The notes beneath the pieces are model-generated. The model ran no database searches. It was not told the origin of the DNA and worked only from the letters and a program-made list of their open reading frames with translations. A DNA stretch of 64,000 nucleotides from JBCDJG01 sp038748065 (GTDB lineage Bacteria; Pseudomonadota; Gammaproteobacteria; Pseudomonadales; Halieaceae), in contig JBCDJG010000006.1 in assembly GCA_038748065.1 (NCBI GenBank), positions 68,269 to 132,268 of the forward strand, in the 5' to 3' direction. Shown one piece after another: positions 24,901-32,441 of this stretch (its first letter is position 1; the number at the start of each line of letters is the position of its first letter). Both the position numbers and the translations under genes were made by a program.

Positions 24901-27081
24901 ATGGCAGAGCGGTCGTTTGCCAAAGAAGTTGAACATCTCAAGCTAGGCGAGGGAGAGGTTTTCCGCGGTGAGGGCATCCTGGCGATCACCAAGGGCCTGC
25001 TGCAGTCCGGTGTGGGCTATGTAGGAGGCTACCAGGGCTCGCCGATCTCACACCTGATGGATGTGCTCAACGACGCCCAGGATATTCTCGGCGAGTTGGG
25101 CGTTCACTTTGAACAGAATGGCTCCGAGGCGACCGCGGCGGCGATGCTGGCTGCCTCCATTCACTACCCCCTGCGCGGCGCAGTCGCGTGGAAGTCCGTT
25201 GTCGGCACCAACGTCGCCAGCGACGCTCTGGCTAACCTGGCCTCCAGTGGTGTGACCGGCGGCGCCATGATCGTCGTGGGTGAAGACTACGGCGAAGGCT
25301 CCAGCATCATGCAGGAACGCACCCATGCCTTTGCCACCAAGTCGCAGATGTGGCTGCTCGACCCGCGGCCCAATCTGCCGAAGATTGTCGAGATGATCGA
25401 AAAGGGCTTCGAGCTTTCCGAGGCGAGTAACACGCCGCTGTTTCTCATGGTGCGCATCCGCACCTGCCACGTTACCGGCGAGTTCATTGCCAAGGACAAC
25501 ATCCCGCCGGCCTTTAATCCGGACCAGCCGGTGGAGCCCTCGCGACAGCGAGAGAAAATTATCCTGCCTCCGATTATCTTTGAGCAGGAGGCAGACAAGA
25601 TCAACAAGCGGCTGCCCGCGGCGATCAAGTACATCAAGGAGAACGAACTCAACGAGCTTTTCGAGGGCGATCTCGACGATGTCGGCATCATCGTGCAGGG
25701 CGGCTTGTACAACACGACCATTCGCGCCCTCGAGCGCTACGGGCTGTCCGATGCCTTTGGCAACAGCCGTATTCCCATGTATGTCATGAACGTGACCTAC
25801 CCACTGGTGCCCGAGGAGTTGGTGAACTTCTGCGCGGGTAAGCGGCACGTGCTGATGGTGGAAGAGGGCCAGCCCAACTATATCGAGCAGGAGCTTGGCC
25901 TGGTGCTGCGCAAGGCAGATCTGCAAACCCGGCTGCACGGCAAGGACCTCCTTCCAGAGTTTGGCGAGTTTACTGGCCAGGTCGCCTTCGACGGTATCGC
26001 AAGCTTCGTGCGTGAGAGCCAGCCGCGGGGCATCATCCTCGACGACATCGGTGAATTGCACGACACGCTGAGCCTAAGTCTCTCTGATGAGCAAAACGCT
26101 ACCCTCGGCGAGCATGTCGTGGCGCGCCCTGCAGGCCTGTGTACCGGCTGCCCTGAACGGCCTTTGTTCAGCGCCATCAAGCAGGTGCAGCAGGAGCAGG
26201 GCGGAGCTTTCCATATTTCAGCAGACATCGGTTGCCATTCTTTCGCGACGCTGCCGCCATTCAACCTTGGCAACACCATCATGGGCTATGGCTTCTCCCT
26301 GGCCGCATCCTCCGCCATTCGCAGCAAGCTGCCCCATCGTGCGATCAGTGTCATGGGCGACGGGGGTTTCTGGCACAACGGCCTTTCGACGGGTGTCAGC
26401 AGTTCGGTATTCAACGATCACGATGGAGTGCTGATCATCGTCGACAACGGCTACTCTGCCGCGACCGGTGGCCAGGATATTCCCTCTTTCGTGAAGCCCG
26501 AGAACCTGATTGCCACCACCCGGGAAGTACGCCCCGATGACCAGCCGATCGAAGCGGCGGTCAGGGGAGTCGGTGTCAAATGGGTGCGCACCGTCCAGAC
26601 CTACGACATCGGCAATGTGAAGGACACGATTGACGAAGCCCTGAATACGGATTACGAAGGTCTGAAGGTCATCATCGCCGAGGGCGAGTGCATGCTGAAC
26701 AAGCAGCGTCGCATAAAGCCGCAGATCAAGCAGCGTATCAAGAGCGGCGTGCGTACGGTGAAGGAGCGCTTCGTAGTCGACAGCGAGACCTGCACCGGTG
26801 ATCACGCCTGCGTGCGCCTGTCTGGTTGCCCTAGCCTGACCGTCAAGGAAAACCCCGACCCGCTGAGGGTTGACCCGGTCGCCTATGTCGACAACAGCTG
26901 TGTGGGCTGTGGCGTTTGCGGCACCAACGCACACAGCGCGGTGCTCTGCCCGTCCTTCGCCCGTGCCGAGTTGCTCTTTCACCCCAATGCCTGGGATCGG
27001 CTGCTGGGTGGCATTCGCAACAGTGTCACCGGCTTCCTGCAGCGGCGTGTGCAGCAGCAAGAGGCGAGCAGGGCGCTGTGA
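24901..27081 (+). CDS. 2-Oxoacid:ferredoxin oxidoreductase alpha subunit, IorA (indolepyruvate oxidoreductase) type
   Basis: The product is 726 aa. The N-terminal pyruvate:ferredoxin pyrimidine-binding half (GGYQGSPISHLMD; FEQNGSEATAAAM) is followed by the TPP-binding half with GDGGFWHNGLS at residue 486 and VDNGYSAATGG. A C-terminal ferredoxin domain holds Cys631, 637 and 643 and then Cys667, 670, 673 and 682. The second set is close to a normal 4Fe-4S motif; the first is widely spaced. The family oxidatively decarboxylates aryl 2-oxoacids to acyl-CoA. AGGTGA precedes ATG 24901; the GTG start of the beta subunit overlaps its stop. Indolepyruvate is the classical substrate, but here isatinate (2-aminophenylglyoxylate) from the preceding hydrolase is favoured. 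Confidence 0.85.
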   Translation: MAERSFAKEVEHLKLGEGEVFRGEGILAITKGLLQSGVGYVGGYQGSPISHLMDVLNDAQDILGELGVHFEQNGSEATAAAMLAASIHYPLRGAVAWKSVVGTNVASDALANLASSGVTGGAMIVVGEDYGEGSSIMQERTHAFATKSQMWLLDPRPNLPKIVEMIEKGFELSEASNTPLFLMVRIRTCHVTGEFIAKDNIPPAFNPDQPVEPSRQREKIILPPIIFEQEADKINKRLPAAIKYIKENELNELFEGDLDDVGIIVQGGLYNTTIRALERYGLSDAFGNSRIPMYVMNVTYPLVPEELVNFCAGKRHVLMVEEGQPNYIEQELGLVLRKADLQTRLHGKDLLPEFGEFTGQVAFDGIASFVRESQPRGIILDDIGELHDTLSLSLSDEQNATLGEHVVARPAGLCTGCPERPLFSAIKQVQQEQGGAFHISADIGCHSFATLPPFNLGNTIMGYGFSLAASSAIRSKLPHRAISVMGDGGFWHNGLSTGVSSSVFNDHDGVLIIVDNGYSAATGGQDIPSFVKPENLIATTREVRPDDQPIEAAVRGVGVKWVRTVQTYDIGNVKDTIDEALNTDYEGLKVIIAEGECMLNKQRRIKPQIKQRIKSGVRTVKERFVVDSETCTGDHACVRLSGCPSLTVKENPDPLRVDPVAYVDNSCVGCGVCGTNAHSAVLCPSFARAELLFHPNAWDRLLGGIRNSVTGFLQRRVQQQEASRAL

Positions 27082-28568
27082 GTAAGGCAATTCGCATAGT
27101 TATTGCGGCGCTCGGCGGTGAGGGCGGCGGCGTGCTCGGCAAGTGGATCGCCGACATGGCGACGCGCGAGGGCTACATCAGCCAGACCACGTCGGTACCG
27201 GGCGTTGCCCAACGCACCGGGGCGACGATCTATTACATTGAGCTGTTTCCGCGGGGTGAGGCCGAGGAGGCCGGCTCGATGCCGGTCATGTCCATGTTCC
27301 CGACCCCGGGCGACGTCGACATCGTGATTTGCTCTGAGATCGTCGAGGCGGGCAGGATGATCCAGCGCGGGTTCGTGACGCCCGATCGCACCACACTGAT
27401 CAGCTCGACGCATCGGACCTACGGGATCAGCGAAAAAGAGGCGATGGGCAATGGCATAGCCGACAAGGATGCCATTATCGAAGTCGCCAAACTGCGCTCA
27501 AAGACCTTTATCAGTTTCGACATGCTGGAGACCGCACGCAAATACGACAGCGTGATCAATGCGGCCCTGTTTGGTGCGGTTGCAGAAACTGGCGTTCTGC
27601 CATTCTCTCGCGAGTCTTTTGAAGAGTGCGTACGGCTCGGCAAGATCGCGGTCGACAGCAACCTGGCCACCTTCGCCGCGAGCTACGATCTGGCCGCCAC
27701 CCACCAGCAGTCGGGCGGCGTGCAGATCGTAGAGCCCCCCGCGCCGCCGGCTTTTGAGTTGCCGGCCGGCACGACCGAAGGCGGCAAGAATCTGCTTGCC
27801 CGTATCCGCACCTTCCCACAGGACTGCCAGGAGACGCTCTACCTGGGCGTCAAAAAGCTGGTGCACTACCAGGATTACGACTATGCCCACGAGTATCTGG
27901 ATCGCGTGCAGACATTGCTAGCCCTGGAAGCCAACGGCAGTACCGAGCTGACGCGCGAAACGGCGCGATTTCTCGCCCTGTGGATGGCCTTCGAGGATTT
28001 GCCGCGCGTTGCCCAGATCAAGATCAGCGGCGAGCGATTTGATCGCTTCCGCAAAGAGGTGCGGGCCGAAGAAGGCCAGCAGGTGGGCATGGTAGAGTTC
28101 CTGCACCCCCGGGTTGAGGAGTTCTGTGGCGCCATGCCGGCGAGCCTCGGGCGCTTTATGCAAAATTCAGCCCTGTGTTCGCGGGTTCTCGGCTGGTTCG
28201 CCAAGCCCCGCAATATTCGCACCAACAGCGTGCTCGGTTACCTTACCTTCTACATGGTGGCGGGCATGCGGCGCTTTCGTCGCTCGAGCCTGGTCTACCA
28301 GTGGGAAAGCGCGCATATCGAGCAATGGCTCTCCGCTGTGACTGAGGCCGCGCGTCAGGATTATGACCTTGGCCTGGAACTGGCGCGCTGTGGCCGCCTG
28401 ATCAAGGGCTATGGCGACACCCGTGAACGCGGTAATCGCAGCATGCAGGCGATACTGGATGCCCTGAACGGCAAGGGTCTGACGGCGCCCAAGGTCGTCG
28501 GCCTGCGGGAAGCGGCGCTGTCTGATGACCAGGGCGATAGCCTGACGGCGGCTTTGCAGGCGCTGTAG
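27078..28568 (+). CDS. 2-Oxoacid:ferredoxin oxidoreductase beta subunit, IorB type with long C-terminal extension
   Basis: The product is 496 aa from GTG 27078, which overlaps the iorA stop (GTGA). The frame is open upstream, but only inside iorA. Residues 1-190 are the gamma-type domain of the 2-oxoacid oxidoreductase superfamily (IAALGGEGGGVLGKWIADMA; TTSVPGVAQRTGATIYYIEL). The remaining 300 residues form the DUF6537-like helical extension seen in proteobacterial IorB proteins; archaeal IorB is only about 200 aa. With IorA it should form the CoA-acylating decarboxylase. The gene ends 28 bp from the convergent MaoC gene; GCGC repeats with a T run at 28576-28582 may help termination. Confidence 0.85.
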   Translation: MSKAIRIVIAALGGEGGGVLGKWIADMATREGYISQTTSVPGVAQRTGATIYYIELFPRGEAEEAGSMPVMSMFPTPGDVDIVICSEIVEAGRMIQRGFVTPDRTTLISSTHRTYGISEKEAMGNGIADKDAIIEVAKLRSKTFISFDMLETARKYDSVINAALFGAVAETGVLPFSRESFEECVRLGKIAVDSNLATFAASYDLAATHQQSGGVQIVEPPAPPAFELPAGTTEGGKNLLARIRTFPQDCQETLYLGVKKLVHYQDYDYAHEYLDRVQTLLALEANGSTELTRETARFLALWMAFEDLPRVAQIKISGERFDRFRKEVRAEEGQQVGMVEFLHPRVEEFCGAMPASLGRFMQNSALCSRVLGWFAKPRNIRTNSVLGYLTFYMVAGMRRFRRSSLVYQWESAHIEQWLSAVTEAARQDYDLGLELARCGRLIKGYGDTRERGNRSMQAILDALNGKGLTAPKVVGLREAALSDDQGDSLTAALQAL

Positions 28569-28596
28569 CGGCGCGCTTTTTGACAGAGGCAGTCGC

Positions 28597-29085
28597 TTAC
28601 CGTGGCTGTCGCTCGGCGAGAATATCGATCTCGAAACTGAAGACCAGTTCGCCGTTCTGGTTGAAGGCCTCATTGCGGCTGCGGATGATACCCCAGCGAT
28701 CGCGGACCACCTTGTCAAACTTGCTGATGATCTCGTAGGTGAAGGTCAAGGTGTGGCCAGGCCGTACCGGTCTTAACCATTTCATGTCTTCAAAGCCAAC
28801 ACCGGCACCGTTGCGGCGCCCATCCTGGACGCCGGTCGCAAAGCGCTCCATGTAGTCGACCATCATCCGCATCCATACCGCGCAGATGTGCCAGCCTGAG
28901 GCAATCAGGCCGCGGTAAATCGTATCGAGAGCGCCCTCTGGGTCGGTGTGATACACATTCGGCGCGTACTTCTTGCCAAATTCAATGATCTCTTTTTCGC
29001 TGAAGGTGTGGTTGCCGAAAACGTGGAACTCGCCAACCGGAATATCCTCGAACCAGCGGCTGCGAATATAGGGCGAGATGCTCAT
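28597..29085 (-). CDS. MaoC-like dehydratase domain protein (second of a pair)
   Basis: The product is 162 aa with a single hot-dog domain. The catalytic region reads YAPNVYHTDPEGA, where the usual Asp of DPxxxH is replaced by Ala-Pro-Asn, followed by GLIASGWHICAVWMRMM. ATG 29085 overlaps the stop of the preceding MaoC gene (ATGA), so the two are translationally coupled and may form a heterodimer in which only one chain carries the full catalytic set. It is the last gene of the minus-strand catabolic operon. Confidence 0.82.
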   Translation of the reverse strand: MSISPYIRSRWFEDIPVGEFHVFGNHTFSEKEIIEFGKKYAPNVYHTDPEGALDTIYRGLIASGWHICAVWMRMMVDYMERFATGVQDGRRNGAGVGFEDMKWLRPVRPGHTLTFTYEIISKFDKVVRDRWGIIRSRNEAFNQNGELVFSFEIDILAERQPR

Positions 29086-29549
29086 GCGCCTGCCTCCCCC
29101 GTGCCAATCATGAGGGAGGTAGTCAGGTTGATCACCGAATCACCATGCTGGTTGCTGACGTCGATATCGCAGTCGATGAAGCCGAAGCGTTTGTCCTCCT
29201 CGGCGGGTGTCTTCTCCGTGATGGTAATTTTCGATGCCAGCGTATCGTCGGCGAAGACCGGCTTGCGCCAGCGCAGCTGGCCGACCCTGTTGGACCCCAG
29301 CAGGTCGATGTTCTGCTCGGTGAAAGTATCGGTGAGCAGCCGCATCATTAACGCGGTCACGTGCCAGCCGCTCGCGCACAGCCCACCGAAAATAGAGTCG
29401 TTAGCGGCCTCAGGGTCGAGGTGATAGGGCTGCGGATCGAAATCCGCAGCGAAATCGAGAATGTCTCGCCGGGTAATGGTGATGCCTTTGGCATCGTAGG
29501 TTTCGCCGGTCTGGAGATCATCCCAGCGGCGTAGGCCCTCTGTCTTCAT
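29082..29549 (-). CDS. MaoC-like dehydratase domain protein (first of a pair)
   Basis: The product is 155 aa. It has a hot-dog fold with an intact DPxxxH motif (DFDPQPYHLDPEA, residues about 37-49) and GGLCASGWHVTALMMRLL. It probably hydrates an enoyl-CoA in the ring-degradation sequence. It overlaps the second MaoC gene by 4 bp and lies 110 bp after the acyl-CoA dehydrogenase gene. This gap holds the direct repeat GGGCTTAGCG at 29620 and 29632 and no evident gene. Pairing of one full and one altered MaoC chain is a pattern known from other heteromeric dehydratases. Confidence 0.83.
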   Translation of the reverse strand: MKTEGLRRWDDLQTGETYDAKGITITRRDILDFAADFDPQPYHLDPEAANDSIFGGLCASGWHVTALMMRLLTDTFTEQNIDLLGSNRVGQLRWRKPVFADDTLASKITITEKTPAEEDKRFGFIDCDIDVSNQHGDSVINLTTSLMIGTGEAGA

Positions 29550-29659
29550 GGGCGTTCAAATATCCTGCTGATCTCGGGGGCCGCCATTGTCGGCCATCCT
29601 CGCAGGAGAATACAAGACAGGGCTTAGCGAAGGGCTTAGCGCAGGATAGATAGGGGGCC

Positions 29660-30820
29660 TCACTGCAGCTGCAGGCTGCCGATGATCACCTTCTGCACCT
29701 CCGATGCACCCTCGTAGATGCGCAGAGCGCGGATTTCACGGTACAGGCTTTCCACCATGTTGCCCTTGGTAACGCCGAGGCCGCCGTGGAGCTGCAGCGA
29801 CTTGTCGATGATTTTCTGTGCAGCCTCCGTGGCGTACAGCTTGGCCATGGCCGCCTCGCGCGTGATGCGCTCGGCGCCGGAATCCTTTTTCCAGGCGGCT
29901 CGATAAATCAGCAGCGCGCTGGCGTCGATCTCCAGCGCCATCTCGCCGAGGGCGGATTGCGTGAGCTGTAAGTCAGACAGGTGGCCGCCAAACATTTCGC
30001 GCTTTGTGCTGTGCGCAACGGCGTCATCGAGGGCCCTGCGCGCAAAACCCAGGGCGGCGGCGCCAACCGTAGAGCGGCAGACATCAAGCGAGGCCATGGC
30101 AATCTTGAAGCCCTGGCCCTCTTCACCAACTATCTGAGACCGGGGAATGCGACACTCGTTGAACTCGAGTGTGCCCAGTGGGTGAGGGGCAATCAGGTCG
30201 ATGCGTTCGGCAACGCTGAACCCGGGGGTGTCGGCGTCAACGATGAAGCAGCTGATACCCTTGCTGCCGGTGCCTTCGCCGGTGCGCGCAAACACCGTGT
30301 AGTAGTCCGCAATGCCACCGTTCGAGATCCAGGTCTTGCAGCCATTCAGCACATACTCATCGCCATCCAGGCGCGCGGAGGTGCTCATGGCTGCCACGTC
30401 TGAGCCCGCGTTTGGCTCTGATAGCGCAAAGGCTGAGATAAACTCGCCGGCGGCAACGCGTGGCAGATAGCTTTCCTTGAGCTGTTCCGAGCCGAACAGC
30501 GACATCGAAATGCTGCCAAGGGCCTGCATGGCAAAGGCGAAGTCTGCCAGGCCATCGTGACGCCCCAGCGTTTCACGGATCAGGCACAGGCGCCGGACGT
30601 CGACTTTGTCGGTGGCACCACCGTGGGCGGCGGGCACGGCGTTGGAAGCAATCCCGGCTTTTCCCAGCTCAGAGACCAGCAGGCGGCAATCCGCATCGAC
30701 GTCGCTGTGATCAAGTGGCAGTTCCGCCAGCGTTTGCTGACACCAGCGTTCCACCTCCGCCGACAGGCTGCGGTGATCCGCCTCGAAGAAGGGCCAGTTC
30801 AGGAAGTCTTTATCGCTCAT
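29660..30820 (-). CDS. Acyl-CoA dehydrogenase
   Basis: The product is 386 aa, the family's usual length. FAD and substrate signatures are visible: FALSEPNAGSDVAAMST and KTWISNGGIADYYTVFA in the middle, and LQLHGGLGVTKGNMVESLYRE with the catalytic-base region RIYEGASEVQ near the C-terminus. The enzyme introduces a double bond at C2-C3 of an acyl-CoA and passes electrons to ETF. It follows the crotonase gene by 14 bp in the operon that starts with the aminobenzoyl-CoA-type flavoprotein, so an alicyclic or ring-opened CoA ester is a likely substrate. Confidence 0.93.
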   Translation of the reverse strand: MSDKDFLNWPFFEADHRSLSAEVERWCQQTLAELPLDHSDVDADCRLLVSELGKAGIASNAVPAAHGGATDKVDVRRLCLIRETLGRHDGLADFAFAMQALGSISMSLFGSEQLKESYLPRVAAGEFISAFALSEPNAGSDVAAMSTSARLDGDEYVLNGCKTWISNGGIADYYTVFARTGEGTGSKGISCFIVDADTPGFSVAERIDLIAPHPLGTLEFNECRIPRSQIVGEEGQGFKIAMASLDVCRSTVGAAALGFARRALDDAVAHSTKREMFGGHLSDLQLTQSALGEMALEIDASALLIYRAAWKKDSGAERITREAAMAKLYATEAAQKIIDKSLQLHGGLGVTKGNMVESLYREIRALRIYEGASEVQKVIIGSLQLQ

Positions 30821-30834
30821 CGTCTCGCTCTCTG

Positions 30835-31647
30835 TCAGTTGCCCTTGAATTCCGGTGTCTGCTTGGCCACGAAGGCATCGTAGGCGCGCACAAAGTCCTG
30901 TGTCTGCATGCAGATTGCCTGGGCCTGTGCCTCGGCCTCAATGGCCTGGTCGATGCTCATGTTCCATTCCTGGTGCAGCATGGTCTTGGTAATGCCATGG
31001 GCGAAGTTCGGGCCATCGGCGATGCGTTTCGCGGCCGTCAGCGCATCGCTGTAGGGATCATCAGACAGTCCGTTGAACCAGCCCCAGCGCTCTGCCTCGT
31101 CGGCTTTCATTGCGCGGCCGGTGTAGAGAAGATCGGAGGCGTGGCCCTGCCCGATGATGCGAGGCAAGAGCGCACAGGCGCCCATGTCGCAGCCGGCCAG
31201 GCCGACCCGGGTGAAGAGGAAGGCTGTCTTCGAGTCCGGGCTTCCGAAGCGCATATCCGAGGCCATGGCAATGATGGCGCCGGCACCTGCACAAATGCCT
31301 TCAACGGCACTGATGATGGGCTGTGGGCAGGCCCGCATGGCCTTCACCAGGTCGCCCGTCATCCGGGTGAAGCGCAGCAGCTCTGTCATATTCATTTTCG
31401 TCAGGGGCCCGATGATCTCGTGCACGTCGCCCCCGGAACAGAAATTGCCGCCCGCGCCCCGTATCAGTACCACCTCCACGTCGTCTGCATAGCTCAGGTC
31501 GCGGAATAGGTCGCGCAGTTCCGCGTAGGATTCAAAGGTGAGTGGATTCTTGCGTTCTGGCCGGTTGAGGGTGATGGTCGCCACGGTACCGTCGACCTCC
31601 CAGAGGAAGTTTGTGGCTGAGTAGTCGGCGCGTTGTAATGATTCCAT
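30835..31647 (-). CDS. Enoyl-CoA hydratase/isomerase (crotonase) family protein
   Basis: The product is 270 aa from ATG 31647; the upstream extension of the frame lies inside the SDR gene. Crotonase motifs are FCSGGDVHEIIG and ISAVEGICAGAGAIIAMASD (oxyanion hole), with FTRVGLAGCDMGACALLPRIIG where many hydratases keep a catalytic Glu; here Cys and Asp occupy that region. The change could mean hydrolase or ring-cleaving activity rather than simple hydration. The gene lies between the SDR (38 bp) and acyl-CoA dehydrogenase (14 bp) genes. The precise reaction is unassigned. Confidence 0.85.
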   Translation of the reverse strand: MESLQRADYSATNFLWEVDGTVATITLNRPERKNPLTFESYAELRDLFRDLSYADDVEVVLIRGAGGNFCSGGDVHEIIGPLTKMNMTELLRFTRMTGDLVKAMRACPQPIISAVEGICAGAGAIIAMASDMRFGSPDSKTAFLFTRVGLAGCDMGACALLPRIIGQGHASDLLYTGRAMKADEAERWGWFNGLSDDPYSDALTAAKRIADGPNFAHGITKTMLHQEWNMSIDQAIEAEAQAQAICMQTQDFVRAYDAFVAKQTPEFKGN

Positions 31648-31685
31648 GATTCGTCTCTGTGCTGTTGTTAGAGTCTTGTTCGAGC

Positions 31686-32441
31686 CTACATCACTTCGCC
31701 ACCGCTGATCGAGATGGCCTGCCCGGTGACTGAGCGGCTTTCTTCGCTGCACAGCCAAAGCACGGTTTGGGCGACTTCTTCCGGCTGAATGAGCCTGCCC
31801 TGTGGATTGGCCTGGGTAAACTGTGCCAGTGCCTGGGCCTCACTGCGGCCCGTTTTATCGACGATGTTGCGGATTCCCTCGCGAACGATATCGGTATCGG
31901 TGTATCCGGGGCAGACGGCATTAACGGTGATACCCTTGCTCGCTGTCTCCAGCGCGAGAGCCAGGGTCAGGCCCAAGACCGCGTGTTTCGCTGCGCAGTA
32001 TGCGCTGACGTAGGCGTAGCCTTTTTGCGCTGCCGTGCTGGCAATATTGATGATCCTGCCGGCTGCGTTTTCCCGCATCGCAGGCAGCGCCGCCTGCGTG
32101 CAGTGAAATACCCCATTCAGGTTGAGAGACATCACGGCCTGCCAATCGGCCGCGCTGAGCGCGTGGAAGGGCGCGGTTGGGGCTGCGCCTGCGTTATTCA
32201 CGAGGATGTCAACGTCGCCGAAGGTATGAGCTGCTTCATCGAAGGCAGCAGTGACCGCGCCGGGGTCGGTAACGTCACAGCGCAGGGCCTGCATATGGTT
32301 GAAGTCGGCGCAGGCCTCGAGCAAGGGTTCCATGCGTCGACCCATGACGGTGACGCGCACGCCCCGGGCTGCCAGGGCGAGAGCCGTGGCCCTGCCGATT
32401 CCTGTTCCGCCGCCCGTCACAACGGCGTGCTGATCAGTCAT
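31686..32441 (-). CDS. Short-chain dehydrogenase/reductase, 3-hydroxyacyl-CoA dehydrogenase-like
   Basis: The product is 251 aa of classical SDR type. The cofactor motif TGGGTGIGRA, NNAG at about residue 84, the catalytic Ser (INIASTAAQ) and YxxxK (YCAAKHA) are all present; the C-terminus ends in a typical SISGGEVM. Its ATG overlaps the TGA of the preceding flavoprotein gene (ATGA), which indicates coupled translation and probably sequential reactions. The likely job is oxidation or reduction of a hydroxy/oxo group on the dearomatised ring or its ring-opened CoA ester. Confidence 0.9.
   Translation of the reverse strand: MTDQHAVVTGGGTGIGRATALALAARGVRVTVMGRRMEPLLEACADFNHMQALRCDVTDPGAVTAAFDEAAHTFGDVDILVNNAGAAPTAPFHALSAADWQAVMSLNLNGVFHCTQAALPAMRENAAGRIINIASTAAQKGYAYVSAYCAAKHAVLGLTLALALETASKGITVNAVCPGYTDTDIVREGIRNIVDKTGRSEAQALAQFTQANPQGRLIQPEEVAQTVLWLCSEESRSVTGQAISISGGEVM

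Noticed and set aside
25048..26061. 337-codon open frame opposite iorA
   Set aside because: It is a shadow of the real gene; the composition is odd and no family motif is seen.
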